A stretch of DNA of 64,000 nucleotides from Silurus meridionalis (lineage: Eukaryota > Chordata > Actinopteri > Siluriformes > Siluridae). The DNA is taken from NCBI RefSeq assembly GCF_014805685.1, contig NC_060896.1, positions 20,144,777 to 20,208,776 of the forward strand, in the 5' to 3' direction. The notes beneath the pieces are model-generated. The model was not told the origin of the DNA, did no database searches, and saw nothing but the letters and a program-made list of their open reading frames with translations. The position numbers were made by a program, and so were the translations under genes. Every line of letters starts with the position of its first letter. The stretch's first letter is position 1. Of this stretch, positions 1 through 11,575 are shown piece by piece.

Positions 1-340
1 GGTCAGTCTGGCGGTATTGGACACTTGTTCCCAAAGTGTTGTTGATGCAGCTCGAGTTCCTGAAAGTAAATGTCTCTAGGTTACATATGTAACAATGGTT
101 CCCTGAGGGAATGAGACGCTGCATCTCCAGGCCACACTGCCGGCATTCCTGCAGCGCCTACTTTCCTTTCAGAAGTTTTACTCTATGTGGTTTTTATAGC
201 TTCCTGGTTGTGCCAGTGATGCCGCACTTTCCATTGGACTGATTACACACTTGATTCAGAGCAATGCAATGGACAATGAGTTCCCAAGGTGTTGTTGAAG
301 CAGTGTCTCATTCCCTCAGGGAACCATGGTTACATAATAA
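1..340 (+). mobile_element. DIRS-type retrotransposon terminal region (partial)
   Basis: The first 340 bases match, block by block, the end of the DIRS remnant at 54477-54806: the same 'ttggacac-cgttcccaaag' stretch, then 'tctctaggtta', then the palindromic 'ttccctgagggaa'. An inverted copy of the block near 89-125 recurs near 299-336 (tctcattccctcaggga), so the segment is a terminal palindrome. The coding part of the element would lie before base 1, outside the window. DIRS elements end in inverted and internal complementary repeats rather than LTRs, which fits. The family assignment rests on the linked recombinase at 53.8-54.5 kb. Confidence 0.65.
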
Positions 341-479
341 CATTGCAGTACATTTTTTAATGAGACAATATAAACAGTCCAGAAAAGAGTTCAGGGGTGC
401 CCAGTATGTTTATCACAATCGGCTGGTAGAATGCAAAGGTAGTATGTGTAGATCGTGCGCTATTTTTTATTTTTTTTTA

Positions 480-575
480 GATGTTCGCGAAATCAAACAT
501 GCGGATCACAAATACGGATGATCCGCTGTGGCGACTCCTAATGGGAGAAGCTGAAAGAAAATTTTGGTCTATTAT
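480..575 (+). mobile_element. 3' tail fragment of an RTE-like LINE
   Basis: The stretch holds 'gatgatccgctgtggcgact' followed by 'cctaatgggag' and an A-rich end. This resembles the C-terminal codons and 3' tail of a LINE whose other fragments lie at 24252-24640 (minus strand, same ggatgatccgctgtg block) and 33895-34160. It is only a tail. The family name is inference. Confidence 0.5.
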
Positions 576-719
576 CTATCCTTCCTATGGAATTTGCTTA
601 CCAATTCATTGATGTACAGGGCGGCCAGTCTGAGATTTCTTCTGTTCTAACACACAGGTCACCATGCATGAGCGGTCAAACGCGTGCAAGCCACTGCAAT
701 GCTCCAGTAAGCTCAGTAT

Positions 720-860
720 ATCAGAATCAGAAATAGCTTTATTACCATGTATGTTTACACACACATGGAATTTGACTTGGCGACAGGAGCTTTCAGTGCA
801 GGAGAAAGTTTAGACGTAATAAAACAAAAGTAAAAGAGACAATTGTGTCCAAGTCAGAAT
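720..860 (-). repeat. Interspersed repeat, probable LINE 3' end
   Basis: The block starts 'agaatcagaaatagctttat' and continues with 'tatgtttacacacacatgga' and 'ggcgacaggag'. I recognise this as a common fish interspersed repeat. Read on the minus strand it ends in an AATAAAG-like, A-rich tail, as a LINE 3' end would. It resembles the start of the 278-bp insert at 43229-43506. Confidence 0.45.
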
Positions 861-869
861 TATATATAC

Positions 870-929
<60 letters not shown>
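860..929. repeat. Compound microsatellite (TA)n(CA)n
   Basis: About 10 TA units are followed by about 20 AC units, uninterrupted apart from one ACT near the start. Confidence 0.95.
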
Positions 930-930
<1 letters not shown>

Positions 931-1038
931 TAAATGGCCAAAAGTATTGGGACATTAGGGAAAAACGTTTGTACATGACATGAGGACAACTTGAAAAGAA
1001 CCAGACTTAAACTGAACCCATCCTCATCTGGGTGACAC
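931..1038. repeat. Tc1-type terminal repeat plus older fish repeat
   Basis: 'aatggccaaaagtattggga' (935-954) is a typical end of a fish Tc1-like miniature element. From about 960 the sequence (gaaccagacttaaactgaac, catcctcatctgggtgacac) matches the older repeat seen again at 11466-11530. The chromovirus LTR starts directly after 'gggtgacac', so the Gypsy element probably inserted into this repeat. Confidence 0.55.
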
Positions 1039-1392
1039 TGTGATGCGGAGAATGAGGCGGAAGCCGAAGTAGATGCAATACAAGTTTTTAATGAACAAAG
1101 CAGGAGAAAACACACATACAGCGTAGCGGTGTAGTCCTGTGAACGCAAATGGCAGTCTGTGTAAAGTAATCCACTGGACCGCGCCTGGGAAGCGCGACAC
1201 TGGCAGCAGCAGAGGGATAGCAGTGCAGACAGCGTGACTCGTGGAAAAACAATAACGGACAAAGTGGAAGTGAACATAGGCTGCTTATATGTGCGTGGTT
1301 AATGGAGATCAGGTGCACCGTGTTAATAATCAGGCGAGCAGCCCCGTGCGGGCAGGGTTGGTGCGGGTAAAGACGAAGGGTGCTCCCTGACA
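1039..1392 (-). repeat. 3' LTR of chromovirus copy 1
   Basis: On the minus strand a polypurine tract (GGGGGAGGGGG) precedes TGTCAGGGAGCACCC at 1392. The other end is drawn at TGTGATGCGG (plus strand, 1039), giving 354 bp, close to the 351-bp LTR of copy 2 at 34536-34886. The two LTRs share the TGTCA/TGACA style of end but differ in most of their body, so the elements are related, not identical. The lower-coordinate end is less certain than the upper one. Confidence 0.75.
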
Positions 1393-2166
1393 CCACCCCC
1401 TCCCCCAGGGGCGTCACTGGACGCCCCGACTCTGTGACGAGGCTGGCCCTTAGCCCTGGGCGCCGGGCGACGTGGGTGAGCGGCATGGAACTCTTCCAGC
1501 AGTGTCGGGTCCAGCACATCCTGTCTGGCCACCCAAGACCGCTCCTCTGGACCATATCCCTCCCAGTCCACCAGGTACTCGAGGCGACCCCCGCGCCGCC
1601 GGGAATCCAACACCTTCCGGACCGCGTAGACCCCTGGCTGATCCACAACTTTCGGCTGGACAGGCGCCGCGGGGTCACCTGGAGGGCGAGAGACAGACGA
1701 GACATAAGGCTTCAACTGGGACACGTGAAAGGTCGGGTGGATACGATACCTTGGCGGCAACTCCAACCGGTAGGACACGGCCCGATGAACCGGGGGCTCA
1801 ACTTACGGCACGGGAGTTTCAGCCGCAGGTCCCTCGTTGACAGCCAGACCCGGTCCCCGGGACGGAACCGCGACGACTCCAGACGACGAGCATCGGCGTG
1901 TCTACGAGTGTTTTGAACCGCCCGACGTAGTTGGGTGTGAGCTGACTCCCAGACCCGGTTGCTCTCCCGGAACCAGGCGTCTACTGCGGGCACGTTGCTG
2001 GGCTCGTCGGACCAGGGGAATAAGGGCGGTTGGAAACCCAGCGTATACTGGAAGGGGGTGAGGCCCGTGGTGTCTTGACGGAGTGAGTTCTGTGCATATT
2101 CAGCCCATGGTAGGAAACGACATCAATTCCCCTGGTCCTGGCTGCAGTAGACCCTCAGATACTGGC
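1323..2166 (-). pseudogene. Chromovirus pol fragment: integrase C-terminus and chromodomain
   Basis: Two overlapping frames cover the integrase C-terminal region (1712-1993: '[20 protein letters not shown]', 'KLSPRFIGP') and the chromodomain (1323-1778: '[20 protein letters not shown]', '[13 protein letters not shown]', '[10 protein letters not shown]'). Chromodomains at the end of Gypsy integrases bind modified histone tails and steer insertion. The reading frame ends at 1323, inside the LTR, as it also does in copy 2. Confidence 0.9.
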
Positions 2167-3335
2167 TCAGCTCCTGGATCTTCCGCTCCGCTTGACCGTT
2201 GGACTGGGGATGGTAGCCAGAGGAGAGGTTGACCGATACCCCAGGAGCTGAAAGAAAGCCCCCCAGACCCGGGAAGTGAATTGAGGCCCTCTGTCCGAGA
2301 CGATCTCCTTCGGAAGGCCGAAGGTACGGAAAACATGGTGGAACAAGGCCTCGGCTGTTTCAAGGGCCGTGGGTAGACCCTTCAGGGGGATGAAGCGGCA
2401 GCCCTTGGAGAAGCGATCCACCACCACTAGGATGCATGTGTTGCCCTCGGACCGTGGTAGGTCAGTCACAAAGTCGATGCCCAAGTGGGACCAGGGGCGC
2501 TGAGGGATCGGGAGCAGCACGAGCTTGCCCACGGGCAGGTGACGTGGGACCTTTGCCATGGCGCAGGTGGTACATTCCTGGACGAAGCGGTTGATGTCCC
2601 TTGTCATACCGGGCCACCAGTAACGCGCTTGGACGAGCTGAACCGTGCGTTTCTCTCCTGGCTGGCCTGTACCCAGCCCCTCGTGGACCGACTGAATGAG
2701 ACCCTGCCGACAGGTGGTGGGAACGAACACCCGTCCCTCCGGACAGCCTTCAGGGGCAGGCTCCTGGCGTGAGGCCGTGCGGATCTCCTCGCCGATCTCC
2801 CATATGATGGGCCCCACGATGAGTGAGGGTGGAAGGATGGGGTCTGGATCGCAGGGTTCCTCCGGCCCAAACATGCGGGAGAGAGCATCAGCTTTCCCAT
2901 TCTGTGACCCAGCTCGGTAGGTGACCTGGAAACGGAACCTGGTAAAGAAAAGAGCCCACCGAGCCTGCCTTGGGTTTAGTCTCCGAGCCTCTCGCAGGTT
3001 TTGGAGATTCTTGTGGTCAGTAATCACAGTGAACGGGTGTTTGGTGCCCTCCAACCAGTGTCTCCATTCCTCCAGGGCGAGCTTTATCGCCAGAAGCTCC
3101 CGGTTGCCCATGTCGTAGTTCTGCTCGGCCGTGGAGAGCTTATGGGAGTAGAACGCGCACGGGTGGAGCCGAGGAGGGGAACCAGACCATTGAGAGAGGG
3201 CCGCCCCTACGCCAGTTGAGGAGTCATCGACCTCGACCACGAACAGCCTCCTGGGATCCGGGTGGCGTAGTACGGGAGCGTGGCAGAAACGCCGGCGGAG
3301 CTCTTGGAAAGCCTCTTGAGCCTCCTGGGTCCACT
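2167..3335 (-). pseudogene. Chromovirus pol fragment: RNase H and integrase core
   Basis: RNase H shows its acidic residues in '[16 protein letters not shown]', '[14 protein letters not shown]' and '[11 protein letters not shown]'. The integrase zinc-binding module follows ('[13 protein letters not shown]...YWWPGM...CTTCAMAK'). Its second histidine is replaced: the motif reads [10 protein letters not shown], with Q encoded at 2662-2664, where copy 2 has HPG. The core has both aspartates ('[11 protein letters not shown]' and 'IVSDRGPQF'). The frame breaks near 2220, before the catalytic glutamate region. Confidence 0.9.
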
Positions 3336-3710
3336 TTAGGGTTCGCGCCTTGCCCCTGAGAAGTGAGGTGAGGGGAGCGGCGATTCCTGGATGAACCGGC
3401 GGTAGAAGTTGGTGAAGCCCAGAAAGCGTTGGAGCTCCTTGATGGTCTCTGGGACCGGCCAGTCCCGCACTGCCTTCACTTTCCCCTCATCCATCTGTAT
3501 TCCACGAGCGCTGATCACGTACCCCAGGAAACTGGTCTGAGGGCGGTGGAACTCGCACTTAGAGAGGTTCAAGTATAGATGGTGCGACCGGAGTGCTCCT
3601 AGGACCTGTCGCACATGGTTGTGGTGCTCCTCCAGATTCCGCGAGTAGATGAGGATGTCATCGATGTAAATCCATCACAAACCTCTGGAGGTAAGACCGG
3701 AGCACCTGGT
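3336..3710 (-). pseudogene. Chromovirus pol fragment: reverse transcriptase C-terminal part
   Basis: The catalytic YIDD box is still readable in a local frame (about 3650-3670: [10 protein letters not shown]), but an indel just upstream removes it from the previous frame. The thumb and connection follow as '[19 protein letters not shown]' and '[16 protein letters not shown]', ending at another frameshift near 3365. It is continuous in order with the protease/RT fragment upstream and the RNase H fragment downstream. Confidence 0.88.
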
Positions 3711-4735
3711 TCATGAACCCCTGAAAGACGGCCGGAGAGATGAAGAGGCCGTATGGCATGACCGGTACTCGTAGTGCCCAGATGGGGTGATGAAAGTGGT
3801 CTTCCACTCGTCCCTCTTCCTGATACTCACCAGATTGTAGGCACTCCGGAGATCGAGATTAGTGAACACCCGAGCCTCCCTTAGGTCCTCAAGGGCCGCT
3901 GGAACGAGCGGGAGGGGATAAGTGAGAGGAGCGATCTGGGAGTTCAACTGCCGGTAATCGATGCATGGATGGAGGCCTCCGTCCTTCTTCCCCACGAAGA
4001 AGAAACTAGACGCCGCCGGGGAGGTAGACGGGGCGATGAACCCCTGTTGGAGGGCCTGCTGGACATACTCCTCCATTGTTTGATGTTCAGGGGCAGACAG
4101 GGGATAGACACGGCCCTTGGGCAGCTTCACCCCGGGGAGCAGATCAATGCAGCAATCCCACGGTCGGTGTGGGGGAAGACGAGTGGCCACTTTAGCACAG
4201 AACACATCCTTGAATGCCTGGTATTCCTCTGGGATCTCCACCTGGGTAGCGGTCATCGCCTCTTCCACCCGGGTGGCGCCCACCGTGGCTCTGGGGATCC
4301 TGGATGGAAGCCGGGAGAGGCAGTGTTTTAGGCAGTGGGGACTCCACTCCAGGATATCACACGGGTCCCAGGAGCACCTTGGGGCATGTTGCTGTAGCCA
4401 GGGTCTCCCCAAGATCACACTGACCGTAGAGCCCTCGACCACCATGAACCGGATCTCCTCCTGGTGGAACAACCCGACTTGTAGCGTCACGACCGGTGCG
4501 CAGTACTTCACCCAGCCCCTGCCCAGTGGACGTCCCTGGATGGTCTGGACGGCTAAATCGTGGGAGCCCCTCTCTCGGGGGAGCTGCAGGCGGTCGAGGC
4601 AGGCCTGAGAGATGAAGTTTCCTGCAGAGCCGGAGTCGACCAGCGCCCGAACCGAAATGGAGAGAGCAGGAGTTAACAGAGTCACCGTGAGTTTGGACAG
4701 AGGAGAAATATCCGAAGGACACAAAATGTCCTTTC
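3711..4735 (-). pseudogene. Chromovirus pol fragment: protease and N-terminal reverse transcriptase
   Basis: A frame of about 337 codons begins near the protease: '[13 protein letters not shown]' holds the retropepsin D-S-G triad (written DSGSAGN). It continues into the reverse transcriptase fingers and palm ('[18 protein letters not shown]', '[13 protein letters not shown]'). The Asp in 'TNLDLRSAY' is the first catalytic aspartate of the polymerase. The frame is lost near 3770, after 'GHYEYR', where the usual palm sequence continues in another frame. No initiating Met or gag is seen upstream. It is a dead copy of an enzyme that would convert element RNA to DNA. Confidence 0.9.
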
Positions 4736-6166
4736 ATTATTGGTTCTTCATTGTTGAGGTTATCAGCTGTTTACTGACGGAGGCTTGAATGCAAAACTGT
4801 TTGTGGCAATTGCTGTATTTTTCAAATAGTTCCGATTAATTACAGTCCAAAGACATCCTTTTGGTTTTTAACTGGAACCATTCAGAATAATCTTATATTT
4901 CTTCAGAGTGTTCATGTGCAGCTATCCTCAGCAGCAGAAAGTGGTTTCCAGTGATTATCTTCAGTAAAGATAATCAGTGAACATTGTGTGTGAGGTAGGA
5001 ATAGACACTGGATGAGATGCCAGTTAATAGCAAAAAAAAAAATGCACACACATTTATACCTTGAGACAATTTTGTCTATAGCCAATCCACCTACTACCAT
5101 GTTTTGAGATGTAGGAGGGGGAACAATGATGAGGTATGCTAAATTAATGCCCTCTGCATACCTTGCAAGCTCTTATAATAAACAATGAAGCAATATTAAT
5201 ATTAGTGTTTTATAATTGAAATTAAAACCTCTGTATTGAAAATCAGGCCAGGTGTTTTTTTATTTTCTGCAAGCTTTTTAAAAAATAAATAAACAAATAA
5301 ATAATAAAAACATTATTATTTTAATCTTTTTACAACACTGCGCTATTCAGGTCTTAATTATTTTGTGTTTAGGTTAATTGCCCAATAAAATACAGCAGGG
5401 TAAAAACCACTGTGCCGATTATTCCGGCCTGATATATCCATTTATTCCCCTGATCCATTCTCCCCATGCTTAATGAGTGACTCTTAAGAGAGCATTAGTT
5501 AGAATGTAAACACTAATATTTCCATCAGTACTTTCTAAGATTGCCAATATTACAATATGGGAAAAGTCAGTGGAGACAAACAGAACTCTAATAGCCTCAT
5601 TTTTAGATGCCAAGTATCAAACTACTGCCTTAATGAGAGGCAGGAAAGGTCAGATGTTTCCCTGTCAGCAGTGTCTGCTTTTTCTGTCTAACTTTTTTCT
5701 TTGCAGCATATATCCATCACTTTTTTTTCCTCTCATCCTTTTTTTATTCCTCAGAGTGCCATGATCTAATAGGTTTTATTGGTCTGTCTCTCTACTTCGC
5801 ATTCCCCTGAGCGCAGTGACAAGGGCAGCGACCACTGAGCTGGAAAATGGCTTAATTATAGCTGGTGTTTAAGACAGAGAAAGGAGACATGCCTTAACCC
5901 CAGAGACATGTCTCTCTGTATGCATGTGTGTCTCTCTCTTTCTCTCTCTATTTTACTCTCTCTTTCTGTCCTGAAGGTAGAGACTTACAATATGTTGTGT
6001 CTGGCTTTGTTTTAAAAATTTTAAAATTTAGGAAAACCAATTTTAGTATGTTCATGATTTCGATATATAGCAATAAAAGCAGATATAAGTTCTAGTTTGC
6101 TATTTTTACTTGTACATTCACACACATACAGACACCTACTGTTTTTAAACATAGTTACAATAATGC

Positions 6167-6169
<3 letters not shown>
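4736..6169. other. Non-coding stretch, no gene seen
   Basis: AT-rich sequence with A-rich patches near 5280-5320. A segment at about 5800-5895 (gcgcagtgacaagggcagcg, gaaaatggcttaattatagc) is less AT-rich and free of repeats, and could be conserved non-coding DNA. I found no exon here with good splice sites and an open frame that joins the exon at 6246. Confidence 0.5.

Positions 6170-6216
<47 letters not shown>
6170..6216. repeat. Microsatellite (CT)n
   Basis: About 22 uninterrupted CT units. It lies about 30 bases upstream of the acceptor of the exon at 6246 and probably belongs to that intron's polypyrimidine-rich end. Confidence 0.95.
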
Positions 6217-6217
<1 letters not shown>

Positions 6218-6245
6218 CTTTATTTCTTTTAATTTTTCGTTGTAG

Positions 6246-6392
6246 GTGACAGTATCTGGAGACCAGAGAGCAGTCTCAGTCATCACGCAGACCCCAAGCT
6301 TGTTAAGGAAGTGAATAGTCAGGCAATCAGTATCGCAACATCTGTTACACCACTCAGTAAAATGGAGTCTTCTCGGAGGTGGAGTCCTTCAG
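6246..6392 (+). CDS. Candidate internal coding exon of an unidentified host gene
   Basis: A polypyrimidine-rich acceptor (ttttaatttttcgttgtag) ends at 6245, and a donor (ttcag/gtgtga) follows 6392. Only one of the three frames is open across the 147 bases. It enters in phase 1 and leaves in phase 1, and reads DSIWRPESSLSHHADPKL...MESSRRWSPS, Ser-rich and polar. The next candidate exon (10806) also starts in phase 1, and the codon made across the junction is Gly. I do not recognise the protein and found no domain. Upstream exons were not found in the window. Confidence 0.55.
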
Positions 6393-7017
6393 GTGTGACC
6401 TCTCTTATGTAGTTTCTTATGCATTTTAGTGGGATTAAAAAAAACTACAACGAACAGGAAACAACAGAAATTTGACAGAATAAAATAAAAAAACAACCAA
6501 CAACAACAAAATGCTTTCGAACCGTGTACTTTAGTGTGAAATATAAAGTGTTTGAAATCATAGAATTCTCAGTTCAGAATTATGGCATTCATTATTATGA
6601 AATAATACATAAATATAATCTACAATACAATCCAGGATAAATCCATGAATTCAGACAAATCAAACCAAACATTCAGTTAAAGAATGGCTGTTGTATAAAA
6701 GGTAGATGGACAGATTTGGTTACATGTGCTGAGGCATCTTCTTTTAATGCGGTGTGAACACTTCATTAGAGCAATAACTATGTGACAGATCTGGCATGTA
6801 TCAAGTCACAATTTGTCGAATGATTCTTGATGTGCTGCAGACCATTTGCTTCCTACAGACACATATTCTAACATCATATCAGGAAAGAGGTTTGTTCGAG
6901 AGTTGCTGAGACTCATCTCTTACAATGCAAAAAACATAATGAAAACAAACAAGCAAACCAACAAAAAAAACAATTAAACCTATAATTTATCCATGTGAGG
7001 ATATATACACACACGCA

Positions 7018-7345
7018 CACACTATATTTTCAAAAGTATTGGGGCATTGCCATGATGGAACACGTTTGGGTTTCCAAGTTCAATTAAGCTCTGATTTCAT
7101 CCCTACTGAACACATTTGGAATGAATGTGAACGCTGACTGCACTCCAGGTCTTCTCACCTACATTAGCACCTGCCTTTCGTAATACCCTTGTGGCTGAGG
7201 AACACAAATATTCATAAGTACACTCCACAAATCTAGTGGAACATCTTGCCAGAGGAGTGGAGGGAATTAAAAGAGCAAATTGGGACTAAATGTGGAATGC
7301 AATGCTCAAAAATCACATACCATACTTTTGACCAGGTGACCCAAT
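7018..7345. mobile_element. Degraded Tc1/mariner-derived element in the intron
   Basis: Ends are 'caaaagtattggggcat' (7029 on) and, inverted, 'atacttttgaccaggtg' (about 7322-7340). The inside resembles the 3' part of a Tc1-type transposase gene ('gaacacatttggaatgaatg', an N-P-x-E-H-x-W-like region in broken frames). It is non-coding now. The same broad family gives the ends at 935, 18560 and 42690. Confidence 0.6.
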
Positions 7346-8165
7346 TTAATGACAATGGATAAAAAAAAATCAAGCAAACAAACAAACAAGCAAACAAACA
7401 AATAAATCAAAATAGAAAAATAATTAAGAAACTAGAATAGGATTAAATAGAAAATACGATATAATATAATAAATAAAAATTTACTTGTAAAAATTAAAAT
7501 GGAATATACAGTGTCATGGACGCGAGTAAAAAAAAAATACTTTAATTCCGACCTTTTGCTCCTTATTTCAAGTTTGTAAGTTTTGCCTTCTATGAAATTT
7601 TTTGGATGTTACCCAAATGTGAATTAACTGTGCTATGCTTTTTAAAGGTAACTGGCATTCATCAATGTATGCAGTCAGTTAATACAGCAGATTTTTTTTT
7701 ATTTGGCTAATACAAAAAATGTACACACAACTTTATGAAAGATTGATAAATTAAGCCAATTTGGAACACAATTACTATTATTTTTCTTCATGCAGCTATA
7801 AATAGCACCTCTTTCTTAAACAATAACTAAGTATGACAGAAAAATAAAACACTCCTCCAGCTTCCTAAACTGATACCCAGAGGACAGATTAAACACTCCA
7901 TGAGATTTAATCTAGATTTATAGTGTCAAAATCTGATGAATATTTTATGCAGCAGCTCCTCAGCAAGACTGAATACTGTTTACTTGATGCATCGTCCACT
8001 TAGTCAGGCAGAGTGTTGATCACTGCACTGATGATATTTATAACAGGAAACACAACAGCGGGAAACACGTAAATGTTCACCGTAGGTGTGATTTTACTGT
8101 AACACATTTACAGCCCTCACTCTGTGATTAAAGCAGCACTGATGAGATTATTACACCAGCCGAAA

Positions 8166-8183
8166 CAGACACACATATACATG

Positions 8184-8233
<50 letters not shown>
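8166..8233. repeat. Microsatellite (AC)n
   Basis: About 25 AC units preceded by imperfect ones. Confidence 0.95.
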
Positions 8234-8235
<2 letters not shown>

Positions 8236-8803
8236 ACCAGAAACTTGAATCTTGAGACCAAGAAATAATGTTGAATTAAGACTATATGAGTTCCATAAAG
8301 TACACTAAACTATGCCTAGAATTCAAAGGAGGAATTAGATCAGATTTTTTTCTAGTATTAAAATGATAGGAAATAATCAGAATTAGTGATAAAGCCAAGA
8401 AACAACCCCTTTTCTTTTAGGTAAGACCTATAAAGAGTTGTAGAATTATTGGACTACAATTTTATGACTAGATATAAAATCTGGATCAGGACTAAACCTG
8501 GACATAGGATCAAAAATTCTCTAGTACTACAACCAGAACTAAGCTAGACCTGACAAAAATATTTTGTGTTGATTATTTGATTTGTTCCCTATAAATAGAG
8601 TTCTTCTAATAACTACATTTTTCTCCCATCTATGGTTCTAGTTAATCTTAATCCAAGATTTAGTTATAGTTCTGGTTTCATGTCTAAACTAGAACTAAAT
8701 ATTAAATTAAGTCTAGGGCTAAAAGGAAGCCCGAAAGGTATTAAACCTTAAGGACTTTAACTGTCCCTTTACAACATTTACGATTCTCCCTGCCAAGACT
8801 TTA

Positions 8804-8804
8804 T

Positions 8805-8853
<49 letters not shown>

Positions 8854-8856
8854 GTG
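8804..8856. repeat. Microsatellite (GT)n
   Basis: About 24 GT units with one GC near the end. Confidence 0.95.
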
Positions 8857-9698
8857 CTCTATTCTTCACTTCTCCGCTTCTGGCTCTCTCAGGCCCTATT
8901 TAGACTTCACATTATTTACAATCCATCTAAACTGATCCAATCTGATGTGGACATCCAAGATGGATAACAGTTCACACCTAGTATTTTTCACACGTGTCAA
9001 ATGCGTCTTCACTGATATGCGACCACATTTCCATATCTGCCAAAAGCAACTAATTTCCACTTCAAAATCCAGGCCAAAGATTCTAGCCGATGGCAAACTA
9101 AAGTTCGACAGTATGATTATGCTCATTGGTTAAAAGTGTTCGTTGTCAAATCAGATTTTCTAAATAAATCATCAGACTCTCAGATCAGTCAATAAAATCC
9201 TCTGGCTGTGCAGCAGTTTATGCAGGATTTACTCATTTGATCAGTTTTAATGTGCTTTAAAAACTTACATAAAACACAAAAAAAAGTAGTAAACATCCAG
9301 TCAAGAGCAATGATGCATACTGTAACAATTAAAGGGTTAGAAAAACTTAAAACATTTAAGAAAATTCATTAGATAACAGTGCAAACCTTATATTTTAAAG
9401 GTATAGCAATGTTTCCTTTTATAGTGCTGTCTAATTAATGTGAATATACAATACCAAATATACTATTTGACCCTTCTTTACCCTATACATTATTTTGAAG
9501 CTCACCATTAAAACCATTATTTCAGAATGAGTTGTGATTTAAAAACAATGTGATGCAATAGCTTTTAAAGAAAGCGACTACATATATTGCAAACATTTTG
9601 CATGAATAAAATTCTGTAAGAACTGGAAACACAAACTTCCATATTAAGTAAAGAGTAAAGCTAATGGCCAGAGCAACAAATATAGAAATGAACACATT

Positions 9699-10335
<637 letters not shown>

Positions 10336-10805
10336 CCTGAGGGGGCCAGAAGTCTCCTGCTGCTCTATTTGATTAGATCTGAGGGGCAAAAACACAGATG
10401 ACCCGCTGCCACTCGTTTACCTCCTACTTTATTCTGTCTGTCCATCTCACTGTCTCTCTCACTCTGTACTCACTATCTTTCCGATTTATCTTTTTTCTTT
10501 AATCTATAGTCCATTTCCCTCTATTTATGCCTTTATTCACCTCTTTTCACTCTTCCAATCCTGCTTTCTCTTTTCTATTTTATCCTTTTTTAGATGTTTA
10601 CACATTTTTGTCTCTCTATTTTGAACACTCCTCTTTCATTTATAGTTCTTTTTAATTTTCCATCCTGTATCTTATATCTTGCTTTTTACTTTTTCTTACT
10701 ATATTAGTCATATATTTTTTCATCTTTTTTAAACCTTATAATTAAAATTTTTATACCATGATTTTACTTCCAATTCGATGTTTATCTTCCTCTCTATCTT
10801 TTTAG

Positions 10806-11029
10806 GTTCCTCTGCTCAAGTCACTCAGCATGCTTCTCATCCCGTTTCTCGAGCTGCTCTGGAGAATTTGAACATTCAGAGTGTGGATCAAGCTGAGGTT
10901 ACACAATTCAAACAGGATGAAGATGATCTGCTCACTATTGCCGCTCTGGAGGAAGAGTTCAAATGTATGAGTGCTGAACCAAATATGTTTGGATCAGAAG
11001 GAGATGAAGACAATAGATTTTTAAATTAG
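10806..11029 (+). CDS. Candidate terminal coding exon of the same unidentified host gene
   Basis: A good acceptor (cttcctctctatctttttag) ends at 10805. The frame then runs 74 codons to TAG at 11027-11029. It enters in phase 1, matching the donor at 6392. The peptide is acidic (VDQAEVTQFKQDEDDLLTIA, LEEEFKCMSAEP, GSEGDEDNRFLN) with a short predicted helix around LLTIAALEEEF. Codon use and composition differ from the AT-rich flanks. The product is not recognised. It could be the C-terminus of a large cytoplasmic or centrosomal-type protein, but nothing here proves that. No clear AATAAA is seen in the next 300 bases. Confidence 0.6.
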
Positions 11030-11344
11030 ATTTACATTTTTTAACCATATAGTATTTTTACAACATAAAAAAATTTTATATAACCAAAATTAGTCTTTCA
11101 GTTTGTTATTTAAATAGTGGTTGGTTTAGTCGTCATGATTGTTTAAGTCTATCAAATAACAATATATAAGTTGTTGATTTCAAAGATGGTATGCAGTATC
11201 GGATTACTGTAAATTGTCAGTTATGTGATGCCTTCTGACTTTCCACTTGAATTTGTAACATGGCTGTGTAAATTTGTTCCCATTCAATCCCTAAAGCATT
11301 AATGAGGACAGGCAGGGTCAGCATTCCAACACACCCTTATGGTG

Positions 11345-11575
11345 TTTTTAATGGGGTTGATTTGTGTAGTGCTTTTAGCAGTAAACATTGTCAAAAAGGA
11401 TGCTTTACAAAAATATATCGATTCTGCAGGTGATGAGGTTAATGAATATCTCTTTAATATTATTTTAGGAAAAAACTTTGAGAGGAACCAGACTCAAATA
11501 GAGAACTCATTCTTATATGGGTGATTCCAGATTGTAAATTATGTTTCTTCTATAACTGTGTACTATATAGTCAAA
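11345..11575 (+). repeat. Old interspersed fish repeat
   Basis: The tail 'gagaggaaccagactcaaat' followed by 'gggtgattccag' and 'ttcttctataactgtg' matches the same family as 960-1038. I associate this repeat with catfish-type genomes. It makes the short open frame at 11339-11524, which is not a gene. Confidence 0.55.

Larger units (their letters stand above)
1039..4735 (-). mobile_element. Ty3/Gypsy chromovirus, 5'-truncated (copy 1)
   Basis: On the minus strand the domains run aspartic protease, reverse transcriptase, RNase H, integrase, chromodomain, then a polypurine tract and LTR. This is the standard Ty3/Gypsy chromovirus order. Homology stops at about 4735, just upstream of the protease, so gag, the primer binding site and the 5' LTR are missing. 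The pol frame is broken at least four times (near 3770, 3665, 3365 and 2220). The element is GC-rich compared with the AT-rich surroundings. It cannot move by itself. Confidence 0.92.

Noticed and set aside
1088..2061. Several long open frames on both strands (for example 1088-1705 minus, 1380-1916 plus, 1472-1840 plus)
   Set aside because: They are other-frame shadows of the GC-rich chromovirus integrase and chromodomain region.
3969..4608. Plus-strand open frames of 120 and 163 codons
   Set aside because: They are antisense to the chromovirus protease and reverse transcriptase and have no features of their own.
5570..5764. Small hydrophobic protein of 64 codons
   Set aside because: The sequence is a T-rich run ending in Phe/Leu repeats, with two acceptor-like sites but no donor or conserved feature.
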